Positions 1 to 8,256 of a DNA stretch of 23,800 bases are shown piece after piece. The notes beneath the pieces were generated by a model, which saw nothing but the letters and a program-made list of their open reading frames with translations, did not search any database and was not told the origin of the DNA. Location of the stretch: positions 1 to 23,800 of the forward strand of contig CAJUGJ010000007.1 in the NCBI GenBank assembly GCA_910586015.1, read 5' to 3'. How positions within the stretch are numbered: the first letter of the stretch is position 1; each line of letters opens with the position of its first letter. The stretch comes from an uncultured Lachnospiraceae bacterium. GTDB taxonomy: Bacteria > Bacillota > Clostridia > Lachnospirales > Lachnospiraceae. The translations under genes were made by a program, and so were the position numbers.

Positions 1-393
1 GATGCGGTGCTTTGTATGGAAACTGCCCTCTTTTATTATCAGTACAGCGACCGCAATCCTGCCGAGTGGAATATTACGATTGATAAAAATGTCTCCAGAA
101 GCCGTACAAATATTGACTACCCCTTTGTAAAGGCATATCGGGTTGAGCCTGTTTTAGTACCCCTCGGCGAAACAAAAGGCAGTATCAATTTTGTTGATGT
201 CCGTATCTATGACCGTGACCGTACTATTTGCGATGTACTGCGGAATATGAACAAAATGGATAAAGAGATTTTTAATAAGGCAATACAAGGGTATGTAAAA
301 GATCCGAAAAAAAATATACCGAATCTTATGGAGTATGCCAAAGTGTTGCGTGTGCAAAAACGAGTAAAAGACTTGATTGGAGTGTGGTTGTGA
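1..393 (+). CDS. abiEi: AbiEi-family type IV antitoxin / regulator, 3' part
   Basis: The gene enters from the left edge in frame 1, so the N-terminus is missing and about 130 C-terminal residues are visible. The reading VLCMETALFYYQYSDRNP, followed by repeated basic and aromatic residues and a DRDRTICDVLRNMNK stretch, looks like the C-terminal domain of AbiEi-type antitoxins (DUF6088-like). In that family an N-terminal winged helix represses the operon and the C-terminal domain counteracts the AbiEii nucleotidyltransferase. The strongest support is context: the stop TGA at 391-393 shares its last base with the ATG of an abiEii gene, which is the usual abiE arrangement. The family call is moderately firm; the partner identity helps more than the sequence itself. 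Confidence 0.7.
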   Translation, partial: DAVLCMETALFYYQYSDRNPAEWNITIDKNVSRSRTNIDYPFVKAYRVEPVLVPLGETKGSINFVDVRIYDRDRTICDVLRNMNKMDKEIFNKAIQGYVKDPKKNIPNLMEYAKVLRVQKRVKDLIGVWL

Positions 394-1307
394 TGGCTGA
401 TGTTGCGGCATCTGTTTTGGCAAAGCTTAAGAATAAAGCAAAAGCGGCTGGTATCAGCTATCAGCAATGCCTACAGCTTTTTATGCAGGAGGAATTTCTG
501 CGGAAACTCTCAAAATCTGGATATGAGGATACGCTTATTCTCAAGGGCGGATTGTTTATTTATACGCTTACCAATTTTGAAAGCCGAGCAACGATTGATG
601 TGGATTTCTTGCTTCGCAGCGTTTCCAATTCGTTGGACGAGGTAAAAGCCCTTATCCTAAAAATCCTTGCTACGCCTACGGGCAATGATTATATTGAGAT
701 GACCGCTAAAGGGTTCGAAGAAATCTCACCGCAAAGGAAGTATCACGGCATCAGCACACAGATTATCGGAAAGATAAGAAATGTCCGTGTTCCCTTTAAT
801 GTGGATATTGGCGTTGGAGATGTTATCGTTCCACGAGCCGAGGAACGCAGAATCAATACCCAGCTCCCAGACTTTGAAGCTCCTGTCATTATGACCTACT
901 CTCTCGAAAGTACAATTGCTGAAAAGTTTGATGCTATCCTGCAACGCTTTGAACTGACAGGGCGGATGAAGGACTTTTACGATATTTACTATCTGTCAAG
1001 AACGTTTGACTTCAATGGTGCAAAATTGCAGACAGCAATATCCAGAACATTAGAACGGAGAGGGACACCCTATGATAAAGACAGCTTCAAGCGTGTTCTC
1101 ACACTTGCCGAAGATGTGGATATGCAGAAACGGTGGAAATTCTTTTTGAAAAATATCAAGGATGATACGCTTGAGTTTGCTGTTGTGATTGATGAGATAC
1201 AGGCATTTCTTGAGCCTGTATTTGAGAATATTGTCACCGAAAAAAATACAATTAAAGTTTGGGATAGCGGAAAAAATGAATGGAGATTTTGTGAAGAAAA
1301 TGAGTGA
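393..1307 (+). CDS. abiEii: AbiEii/AbiGii-family nucleotidyltransferase toxin
   Basis: A 304-residue protein. Motifs typical of AbiEii nucleotidyltransferases are visible: LILKGGLFIY near residues 49-58, then TIDVDFLL near residues 69-76 with the paired acidic residues expected to bind metal, and STIAEKFDAI near residues 171-180 followed by RMKDFYDIYYL. In the family the enzyme transfers nucleotides to tRNA acceptor ends or other targets and stops growth during phage infection; the antitoxin relieves this. ATG 393 is preferred over the in-frame GTG at 384 because GGAG lies at 379-382 and ATG overlaps the preceding stop by one base, giving translational coupling. It appears intact. The next gene starts inside its 3' end, so all genes up to 5120 probably share a transcript. 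Confidence 0.82.
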   Translation: MADVAASVLAKLKNKAKAAGISYQQCLQLFMQEEFLRKLSKSGYEDTLILKGGLFIYTLTNFESRATIDVDFLLRSVSNSLDEVKALILKILATPTGNDYIEMTAKGFEEISPQRKYHGISTQIIGKIRNVRVPFNVDIGVGDVIVPRAEERRINTQLPDFEAPVIMTYSLESTIAEKFDAILQRFELTGRMKDFYDIYYLSRTFDFNGAKLQTAISRTLERRGTPYDKDSFKRVLTLAEDVDMQKRWKFFLKNIKDDTLEFAVVIDEIQAFLEPVFENIVTEKNTIKVWDSGKNEWRFCEENE

Positions 1308-1875
1308 TTTATTATATAGTACCGATTATGGAAAGTACTACTTGGGAAAATGCGAAGAAACAATTAAGGAATTAGGCTTGAAAAACAAAGTACAATTGAT
1401 ACTTACTTCCCCGCCTTTTCCCCTTAATAACAAAAAACAATACGGAAATCTTAATGGTGAAGAATATTTAAAATGGTTTACAGGTTTAGCAGAGTTGTTT
1501 TCAAGTGTATTAGCACCTAATGGCTCTATTGTAATTGAAATGGGTAATGCTTGGGAAAAAAATCGCCCAGTACAGTCACTACTGCATTTAAATAGCCTGT
1601 TAAGCTTTGTAAACAATGAAAATGCAGGACTTAGACTATGCCAGGAATTTGTATGCTATAATCCTGCGAGACTACCGTCCCCAGCTCAATGGGTCACCAT
1701 CAATCGTATTAGAGCCATTGATAGTTTTACTCATGTATGGTGGATGTCAAATTCAGATTACCCCAAGGCGGATAATCGTCGAGTGTTACGACCATATAGC
1801 AAGAGCATGAAGAAATTACTTAAATCAGGTAAGTTTAATTCTGGTTTTATTCATTGGGAGACCTTATTATCTTGA
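1291..1875 (+). pseudogene. DNA methyltransferase (beta class, m4C/m6A), 3'-truncated
   Basis: The frame begins STDYGKYYLGKCEETIKEL and has the catalytic motif IV TSPPFPL about 40 residues in, followed by FSSVLAPNGSIVIEMGNAW. A catalytic motif near the N-terminus with the SAM-binding FxGxG motif expected near the C-terminus is the order of beta-class DNA methyltransferases. Here the protein ends after about 194 residues, at SGFIHWETLLS, with no FxGxG motif, so SAM binding should be lost. The conserved reading stops near 1845 and the DNA then joins a herA reading in another frame, which indicates a deletion. GTG 1291 has GGAG six bases upstream; ATG 1300 is an alternative start. Both overlap abiEii. 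An inactive product is likely; a truncated protein may still be made. Confidence 0.72.
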
Positions 1876-1894
1876 CTTTGATAAAGCGTATTTA

Positions 1895-3781
1895 TTGATA
1901 ACCGATGCTTGGAAAGAAAAGGTAGGAGGTATTCCTCAAGGCACATTTTTACTTGCGTTTTACGAAAATGAAAACGATGATGTAGATGAATGTTTATTAT
2001 TGCGAGCGATAAAGCCTGCAAAGTTGCCTACCGATAATGATGTAATCGCATCTATGGTAGAATACTATAAAGACAATCTCAAAACCTCAGGTAAAAAGAA
2101 TCAGCTTGATGACTTCACGAAATATACTTTTAGCTTTTCAGGTCTGGAGTGCAGAATTTTAGGCACTTTCTATCGTGATGAAAGTGGAAAAATTCAGTTT
2201 GGAGCTGATGTGGAAAATTATTATAGTGCTCATAATTATGTTGCATATAAACCAGTTGGGGATATTCTTGAACAAATTGTTAATTTTAGGGACGGAACCA
2301 CTTCCATTGGTTGCAGCACAGATTACAGAATAGGAAAAATTCGCTACAGTTCTAGTCGTCGTTTTCAAGATAAGCATCCCAATGTTCCCGTATATGTTAG
2401 TCCGAGTGATTTTTTAGGTAAACGGACGGCCTTGTTTGGTATGACAAGAACAGGTAAGTCCAATACGGTGAAAAAGGTAATTGAAGCTACCACAGAGATA
2501 AGCAATAAAGCAACTAACACTTGCATTAATGTAGCATCTTCTTCGGCTGTTGATAATGTAAAACAATTTGCAGATGATGGCATTCCAAAGTATAAAGTAG
2601 GTCAGATAATATTTGACATGAACGGCGAGTACGCAAATGCAAATCTTCAAGATGAAGGTACTGCGATATTTGAAAAGTACTCACAAATAACAACCAGATA
2701 TAGTGTTCTTGATAAACCAGACTTTAAGGTTTTAAAAGTAAATTTCTTTAAAGAAATATCGGTAGGTTTTGAATTGATTTGTAGTCTGCTTGCAGAAGAA
2801 AATGGAGACTACATAAAAAGTTTCATTGCAGTAGATTTAGAAGAACCTATTGATAAATTCAGTTCTGCACATACGAGATGGGCGAGAAAATCCGCAGTTT
2901 ACCAATGCTGTTTAAAGGCGGCAGGATTTACTGTTCCCAATAACTATAAAGTGAAATTTACAGGAAACAAAGATATTAACAACTTGATTGTTGATGGGCG
3001 AACCATTGACCCTTCTGTCGGAATCAATCTTGATGATGCTACTGCGTTTTGGACATGGGTTGCAGAAAACCAAGACAACCAATTTTTTGTTAATTATCGT
3101 AGCAAAAATGGACATGATTGGGTGGATGAAGATTTAAAGGCATTGCTTGTCTTTTTGACGAGAAAACGTAATTTGTCAGGTGCTGCCAGTTTAACAGGAT
3201 ACAGAAAGCTTGTACCCCTCAAGGATTACCACACAATTCAATCTGATTCACCATTTGAAGTTGATATTGTTGAGCAACTTAGAAAAGGGAATATTATTAT
3301 AATTGATTTGTCACAGGGAGACCCTGTTATTCAGCAAACTTTCGCAGACAAAATTTGTTTGAGTATATTCAGAAACGCCATGAATAATTTTGTAAATAAT
3401 CATCCTAACAATTTTATTCAATTCTACTTTGAAGAAGCACATAATCTATTTCCAAAAAAGGATGATAAAGATTTAAGTGGTATTTATAATCGAATCGCGA
3501 AAGAAGGTGCAAAGCTGAACATAGGCTTAATCTACGCAACACAGGAAGTCAGTTCTATATCCTCAAATATATTGAAAAATACGCAGAACTGGTTTATTGC
3601 GCATTTGAACAATGATGATGAATTAAAAGAAATTAAGAAGTTTTATGACTTTGCTGATTTCTGCGACAGTTTGATTCGCTATAGTTCTGGAAGTGATAAG
3701 GGCTTTATTAGGATGAAAACATACTCTAATGCCTTTATTGTTCCAGTACAAATCGATAGATTTACTGCACAGGGAGATTGA
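1895..3781 (+). CDS. herA: HerA-family DNA translocase/helicase, probably 5'-truncated
   Basis: HerA/FtsK-type P-loop ATPase of at least 628 residues. Seen: Walker A GMTRTGKSNT near residues 182-191, a Walker B stretch QFYFEEAHNLF near residue 512 with the EEAH form typical of HerA, and a late RYSSGSDKGFIRM stretch that may hold an arginine finger. HerA hexamers pump DNA and work with NurA nuclease, whose gene follows with a 4-bp gap. The frame stays open upstream to 1811 and reads RPYYLDFDKAYL directly before the assigned start, which looks like genuine HerA N-terminus. The only plausible starter there is TTG 1895, without a ribosome-binding site. Translation may depend on re-initiation after the methyltransferase stop at 1875. 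The ATPase core is intact, but a few dozen N-terminal residues are probably missing. Confidence 0.8.
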   Translation: MITDAWKEKVGGIPQGTFLLAFYENENDDVDECLLLRAIKPAKLPTDNDVIASMVEYYKDNLKTSGKKNQLDDFTKYTFSFSGLECRILGTFYRDESGKIQFGADVENYYSAHNYVAYKPVGDILEQIVNFRDGTTSIGCSTDYRIGKIRYSSSRRFQDKHPNVPVYVSPSDFLGKRTALFGMTRTGKSNTVKKVIEATTEISNKATNTCINVASSSAVDNVKQFADDGIPKYKVGQIIFDMNGEYANANLQDEGTAIFEKYSQITTRYSVLDKPDFKVLKVNFFKEISVGFELICSLLAEENGDYIKSFIAVDLEEPIDKFSSAHTRWARKSAVYQCCLKAAGFTVPNNYKVKFTGNKDINNLIVDGRTIDPSVGINLDDATAFWTWVAENQDNQFFVNYRSKNGHDWVDEDLKALLVFLTRKRNLSGAASLTGYRKLVPLKDYHTIQSDSPFEVDIVEQLRKGNIIIIDLSQGDPVIQQTFADKICLSIFRNAMNNFVNNHPNNFIQFYFEEAHNLFPKKDDKDLSGIYNRIAKEGAKLNIGLIYATQEVSSISSNILKNTQNWFIAHLNNDDELKEIKKFYDFADFCDSLIRYSSGSDKGFIRMKTYSNAFIVPVQIDRFTAQGD

Positions 3782-3785
3782 TGAT

Positions 3786-5120
3786 ATGAGTTATGGAAAT
3801 GATTACTCGAACAAACCTTTTGAGCGAGCAAGCAAAACATCGCACACAAACATTATAAACGATACTACTGTTCAATCTTTTTTATCAAAGTGCAAAATCC
3901 CCCCTTACCACGAAGAAATAGATGATAAAGATATTGAACTTCATATGCTTGAGGAACTCATTGAGAATCCGATAAAAAACATTATTACTGTTGATGGAGG
4001 CTACACAAATGTTTTTGTAAAAGGAGATTTCCCTTCATCTACTATTGCTTTCTTCCAATTTGGAGCATTGTTTTTTAAACACCAAGATTTGCTGAATTTG
4101 AAGGAAAAGCCATTTATAGACCCAGAAGATTTTTCTAAACTTCAAAATATTCAAAGAATAAAGCTTGTAGTTCCCACTAAGGGGATTGCTCTCGATGGTG
4201 AAATTGATTTTTTATCATCTGTCAGAAGAACCATATATGAGTTTTTTATCTCTCAACCCGAAAAAAATGGGTTTATGGATGCACTAAAATGGCTTATTTT
4301 TGAAGAGTACAAAACTACGAATGGTAGAGATGTTTGGCATTTAGCAACTTGTCCTCATTGCAGTGCAGGAGTTGATATACAGAGAAAAGATGTACAGAAC
4401 TACACTATAACATGCCCTCATTGCAACGAAAAAATATATCTTACAGATATTTTACGACTTCACGAAGCTATCGACAATGAGCTTGGTGCAGGTGGAATCC
4501 TGGGCTATCTGACAACTTCGATTGAACAAATCATAATCGTATATCTTATCAAACAGATGCTCAATATAAAACCAAGCTTGTTCAAACAAACATTGTTTGT
4601 AAAGGATGGACCTCTTGCTTTTTTTGGTCAGACTGCCAATCTCCATAAACCTATGCGTGAGCTAATGACTTATTTGAATCAGCACCATGCAATTTATTTA
4701 GTTGGACTTGAAAAAAGTGGTTCTTTCGTTGAACATGCAGTACAGGCATCTAAAAAAATGCTACCAAAGCAAATGCTGTTACTTGGAAATAGTTATATAT
4801 ATAAATATATTATTCCTGGAAATGGGAGGGACAATGAACCATATGCCAGTTCATCCTATTATGGACATAAGCTTATCTTTAAGTCTGAACACAATAATGT
4901 ATATGTAGCAACAATTCCAAACACACAGGCAATGGTTGAGCCTCAGATAAGTGACTATATTAATATCAATGAAATTTTATATAATATTACAGCTTTAAAA
5001 TGCGACTTATATTATAATTCACTTGTACCCGTTGTAATGGCTAATAAATTAGTATCTTTGGCTGACCATCCAAGTTCGGATTTACTAAAAGCATTCGCTC
5101 AGGAACAATTAAGTCAATAG
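3786..5120 (+). CDS. nurA: NurA-domain nuclease with inserted zinc ribbon
   Basis: A 444-residue protein with two NurA-like acidic motifs: NIITVDGGYTNVFV near residues 65-78, and LFVKDGPLAFFG near residue 272. In NurA these aspartates coordinate manganese for 5'-3' exonuclease and endonuclease activity. Between them lies a CPHC...CPHC pair near residues 189 and 209, a zinc ribbon not needed for the core fold and possibly used for DNA or partner contact. ATG 3786 is chosen because AGGGAG lies at 3771-3776 and the gene then begins four bases after the herA stop; the longer in-frame TTG start at 3729 lies deep inside herA. HerA and NurA act as a complex in archaeal end resection; in bacteria the pair also occurs in defence-type operons. 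The gene looks intact. Confidence 0.75.
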   Translation: MSYGNDYSNKPFERASKTSHTNIINDTTVQSFLSKCKIPPYHEEIDDKDIELHMLEELIENPIKNIITVDGGYTNVFVKGDFPSSTIAFFQFGALFFKHQDLLNLKEKPFIDPEDFSKLQNIQRIKLVVPTKGIALDGEIDFLSSVRRTIYEFFISQPEKNGFMDALKWLIFEEYKTTNGRDVWHLATCPHCSAGVDIQRKDVQNYTITCPHCNEKIYLTDILRLHEAIDNELGAGGILGYLTTSIEQIIIVYLIKQMLNIKPSLFKQTLFVKDGPLAFFGQTANLHKPMRELMTYLNQHHAIYLVGLEKSGSFVEHAVQASKKMLPKQMLLLGNSYIYKYIIPGNGRDNEPYASSSYYGHKLIFKSEHNNVYVATIPNTQAMVEPQISDYININEILYNITALKCDLYYNSLVPVVMANKLVSLADHPSSDLLKAFAQEQLSQ

Positions 5121-5754
5121 GAATTGCGAACTGCGCTATTTCCGTGACCTCAACCTACAAATGTTTCTGAAATGTTCCAAAATTAAGCCCTATACAGTAC
5201 GATATTTTGTACCAAGAACTATATGCACTTTCAAACTGTATCTATGATCTATATATTCACCTCAAATCATTGAATTTTACTAACTATTCTTATATAATAT
5301 TTTAATCAAATATAAAGCAAAGGAGTACCTCTATGGAACAGATGACTTAACAGCAAAAGTTTCAGATAATCGCAGTTGATACAGATAAAGTTTTACTTAA
5401 TGAAACGATGTCCGTTTAGCATGATGCCTTCAATTATGTTTCAGGGTATGTGTTCTGTACATATGATCTTTCGGTCATGAGTAGATGACATTTGCACACT
5501 TAATATTGTTCGTTCAAACGGATATATTATATATATATAGTACGCTTTAGGAGATTAGAAATGTTTGAATATATGATAACACAGGAAGTCGACAGGTTTT
5601 AGAAAATATATACAATATGGATGCAAAGACTTTGTAAAGAAAACAGGGTTGATAATGCTATGAACATTAACCGTTTATGGTTTATTCTTAAAATAGCTAA
5701 GAAGCCTGCTGATAGCAGATATAAGATAAATAAGGAACAGGACAAGACTAATTT
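5121..5754 (+). other. Decayed intergenic region without an intact gene
   Basis: No long open frame spans this stretch. One reading frame starting at ATG 5333 after AAAGGAG runs to the response-regulator start with five early in-frame stops, and contains readable stretches such as QQKFQIIAVDTDKVLLNE and MFEYMITQEVDRF. This looks like a gene eroded by nonsense mutations, although I do not recognise the protein. The final piece, ATG 5660 to TGA 5758 (32 residues, NINRLWFILKIAKK), ends in an ATGA overlap with the downstream regulator gene, so it may be a coupled leader or the tail of the old gene. An A/T dinucleotide run lies near 5521-5541. Confidence 0.5.
5270..5298 (+). promoter_or_regulatory. 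Predicted sigma-A promoter
   Basis: TTGAAT at 5270-5275 and TATAAT at 5293-5298 are separated by 17 bp. It lies about 35 bp before the RBS and ATG of the decayed frame at 5333. It may now serve the response-regulator gene at 5755. Confidence 0.55.
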
Positions 5755-6420
5755 ATGAAAACTATTTTAATAATTGAGGATGATATATATATTGGAAATA
5801 TGCTTGAAGAAGCACTTTCAAAAGAGGACTACAGAGTTTCCCGTGCATATTCGGGAACAGAAGCATTATTGGTGTTATCTGGTATTCGCCCCGATCTTAT
5901 CTTACTTGATTTGATGTTGCCCGGACTAAGTGGTAAAGATGTCCTTCCAAAGTTAAAAGGAATACCTGTCATTGTAGTAAGTGCAAAAGTCGATATTGAT
6001 AATAAAGTAGATTTATTGCTTAGTGGTGCAGTTGATTATGTGACAAAGCCTTTCAGTACAAAAGAATTGTTAGCCAGAATTGCTGTTCATCTTCGAACTG
6101 CATCAAATACTCTTGTCAATCCTGCGTTGACTTTTGATGATATTGTTTTGAATACAGATACTCATACTATAACAATAAACGATACAGAGATAAAACTGAC
6201 AAGAACGGAATATGCCATCTTGAAACTGCTTATGCAAAATCAGACACAAGTTGTTACAAAATCACTTTTGTTAGAACGAATTAGCGATGACACGCCAGAT
6301 TGCACGGAAAGTTCGCTAAAAATGCACGTTAGCAATTTACGTAAAAAACTTCGTGATGTAAGTAAAAAAGATTACATTGAAGCTGTTTGGGGTATTGGTT
6401 TCAAAATGCGAACTGAATAA
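5755..6420 (+). CDS. OmpR/PhoB-family response regulator
   Basis: A 221-residue two-component regulator. The receiver domain occupies roughly residues 1-115: acidic pair D9/D10, phospho-acceptor D52 in LILLDLMLPG, S76 in the switch position and K98 in TKPF. The C-terminal winged-helix DNA-binding domain covers roughly residues 125-221, with TRTEYAILKLLMQN and the closing YIEAVWGIGFKM typical of the family. It sits upstream of an ABC exporter and a histidine kinase that is probably its partner. Direct repeats just downstream (6423-6463) are a likely binding site. ATG 5755 has AAGGAAC about 17 bases upstream, a weak RBS, and overlaps a short upstream frame as ATGA. Likely role: switching on the exporter when the kinase senses a cell-wall-active peptide or similar stress; the signal is not readable from sequence. 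Confidence 0.9.
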   Translation: MKTILIIEDDIYIGNMLEEALSKEDYRVSRAYSGTEALLVLSGIRPDLILLDLMLPGLSGKDVLPKLKGIPVIVVSAKVDIDNKVDLLLSGAVDYVTKPFSTKELLARIAVHLRTASNTLVNPALTFDDIVLNTDTHTITINDTEIKLTRTEYAILKLLMQNQTQVVTKSLLLERISDDTPDCTESSLKMHVSNLRKKLRDVSKKDYIEAVWGIGFKMRTE

Positions 6421-6422
6421 TA

Positions 6423-6463
6423 TTTACTATTTCTTTACTGTTTTCTTTACCGATTCCTTTACT
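6423..6463 (+). promoter_or_regulatory. Tandem direct repeats, likely response-regulator operator
   Basis: TTTACT-type hexamers start at 6423, 6434, 6446 (TTTACC) and 6458, so each is 11-12 bp from the next, about one helical turn. OmpR-family dimers bind such tandem repeats. A possible -10 (TAAAAT, 6473-6478) follows without a good -35, fitting an activated promoter for the exporter and kinase genes. RBS AAAGGAGG lies at 6492-6499. Confidence 0.55.
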
Positions 6464-6508
6464 ATTACTCAGTAAAATGTCAGCATCACATAAAGGAGGT
6501 TACTTTTT

Positions 6509-7423
6509 ATGGAATATGTTCTCAAAACAAACGCTTTAAGCAAAAGCTATAAAGATTTCAAAGCGTTAAATGGACTATTTATGAATATTCCAAAAGGTGC
6601 TATATACGGCTTTATTGGAAAAAACGGTGCTGGCAAAACTACACTCATTCGTCTTATTTGTGGTTTACAAGAACCAACATCTGGCGATTATACACTCTAT
6701 GGAAGAAAAAACACAGACAGGAATATTGTTAAGTCCAGAAGAAGAATGGGAGCTGTTGTAGAAACTCCGTCTATTTATCTCGGTATGACAGGAGTAGATA
6801 ATCTAAAACAACAGTATCGTACTTTGGGACTTCCGTCTTTTGACGGTTTAACCGAAATTCTGAAGTTAGTTGGTCTTGATAATACAGGAAAAAAGAAAGC
6901 AAAGAATTTTTCTCTTGGTATGCGTCAAAGATTGGGTATTGCAATAGCCCTTGTAGGCGATCCAGATTTCTTGGTTTTGGATGAGCCTGTAAATGGTCTT
7001 GATCCACAAGGCATTATTGATATTCGGGAATTGATATTAAAACTCAATCGGGAACAGCAGATTACAGTTTTGATTTCAAGTCATATTCTTGATGAATTGT
7101 CTAAGCTAGCAACACATTATGGCTTTATTGACAATGGACACATTGTAAAGGAAATGAGTAAAGACGAATTAGAAGCCGCCTGCAAAAAGTGTATCCGAAT
7201 GGAAGTTAGCAACATAAAAGCTCTTGCTCATGTACTTGATGAAATGAGGATTGATTATAAAGTTACTACAAGCAAAACTGCTGATGTGTATGCAAAAGTC
7301 AACATATCTAAATTGATTGCTGCATTGACGAAAGAAAATTGTGAAGTGATTTCAATTCAGGAGCGTGACGAAAGTCTGGAAAGTTACTATGTCAGTCTTG
7401 TAGGAGGTGGAAAGAATGCGTAA
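6509..7423 (+). CDS. ABC transporter ATP-binding protein (BcrA-like)
   Basis: A 304-residue ATPase subunit. Walker A GKNGAGKTT lies at residues 37-45; the signature FSLGMRQRLGIAIAL and Walker B FLVLDEPVNGLDP follow, then the SSHIL switch region. The C-terminal 80 residues form the accessory domain usual in BcrA/NatA/LanF-type exporters. It pairs with the permease, whose ATG at 7416 lies inside this gene's last eight bases. Such ATPase-permease pairs beside a two-component system usually confer resistance to bacitracin, lantibiotics or other peptides by exporting or displacing them from the membrane. The substrate here is inferred, not seen. AAAGGAGG precedes ATG 6509 at good spacing. No key residue is missing. 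Confidence 0.9.
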   Translation: MEYVLKTNALSKSYKDFKALNGLFMNIPKGAIYGFIGKNGAGKTTLIRLICGLQEPTSGDYTLYGRKNTDRNIVKSRRRMGAVVETPSIYLGMTGVDNLKQQYRTLGLPSFDGLTEILKLVGLDNTGKKKAKNFSLGMRQRLGIAIALVGDPDFLVLDEPVNGLDPQGIIDIRELILKLNREQQITVLISSHILDELSKLATHYGFIDNGHIVKEMSKDELEAACKKCIRMEVSNIKALAHVLDEMRIDYKVTTSKTADVYAKVNISKLIAALTKENCEVISIQERDESLESYYVSLVGGGKNA

Positions 7424-8246
7424 ATTATTATCTGCTAATTTTTCTCGTCTTTGGAAAGACAAACTCTTTTGGCTCTGTATGGGAGCTATGTTAATTTATT
7501 CTGTTGTATATATGTTGAATGGGTGCAGACAAGCAACCATTGGTTTGTCAGAATACAATTACAGCATTGATAAGTATTACTTTCATTTTGCCGTAATAAT
7601 TGGTGTGTTTTGTGCGTTGTTCAGCAGTATGTTTTTAGGAACTGAGTATAGTGACGGAACAATCCGAAATAAAATTGTTGTCGGTCACACAAAAACAAAC
7701 ATTTATATTACTAATTTGATTACCTCATTTGCTGCAACATTATTGATGATGTTGGTTTGGCTGATTGGAGCATTGGTTGCCATTCCTGCTCTCGGTGTTT
7801 GGAAGATGGGAGTTCCTAATCTGCTTGCATATCTGTTAATTGCAGTTATGTTTGAAGCTGCTCTTTCGGCAATCTTTACACTTGTCTGTATGCAAAGTAC
7901 CAACAAAGCCAGTACTGTCGCTATTTCTATGCTATTATTTTTTGGACTTATGATTATTGCAAGTATGACATATAACACTCTTGGTGAGCCAGAGATGACG
8001 AGAGATGTTCAAATAACTACAAACGGAATAGAAATGTCCGATCCGACACCTAATCCAAATTATATTAGTGGAGTTAAACGAACGATTTATGAATTTTTCG
8101 TTGACTTTTTGCCTACAGGACAGGGCTTACAAATGTGGCAGTTAAAAATCGGTAATTCTGTTCGTATGCTCTTATCTTCTATTGTAATTACTATTTTGAC
8201 AACATTAGGGGGAATATTTGTTTTCAAGAGAAAAGATCTGAAGTAA
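7416..8246 (+). CDS. ABC transporter permease (ABC-2 type)
   Basis: A 276-residue membrane protein with about six hydrophobic segments, the first at residues 17-35 and the last near residues 250-268, ending in the short basic tail FKRKDLK. The LFSSMFLGTEYSDGTIRNK stretch after the second segment is the cytoplasmic motif seen in ABC-2 permeases of the bacitracin/lantibiotic exporter group. ATG 7416 is chosen over GTG 7407 because AGGAGGTGG (7402-7410) sits at the right distance. It overlaps the ATPase gene by 8 bp, so the two subunits are translationally coupled and should assemble as a two-plus-two exporter. A hydrophilic loop around residues 195-230 is probably extracytoplasmic. Confidence 0.85.
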   Translation: MRKLLSANFSRLWKDKLFWLCMGAMLIYSVVYMLNGCRQATIGLSEYNYSIDKYYFHFAVIIGVFCALFSSMFLGTEYSDGTIRNKIVVGHTKTNIYITNLITSFAATLLMMLVWLIGALVAIPALGVWKMGVPNLLAYLLIAVMFEAALSAIFTLVCMQSTNKASTVAISMLLFFGLMIIASMTYNTLGEPEMTRDVQITTNGIEMSDPTPNPNYISGVKRTIYEFFVDFLPTGQGLQMWQLKIGNSVRMLLSSIVITILTTLGGIFVFKRKDLK

Positions 8247-8256
8247 GGAGTTTGTT

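Noticed and set aside
3729..3785. Longer NurA start at TTG 3729
   Set aside because: It lies within herA and has no RBS; ATG 3786 has AGGGAG and a natural 4-bp gap from the herA stop.
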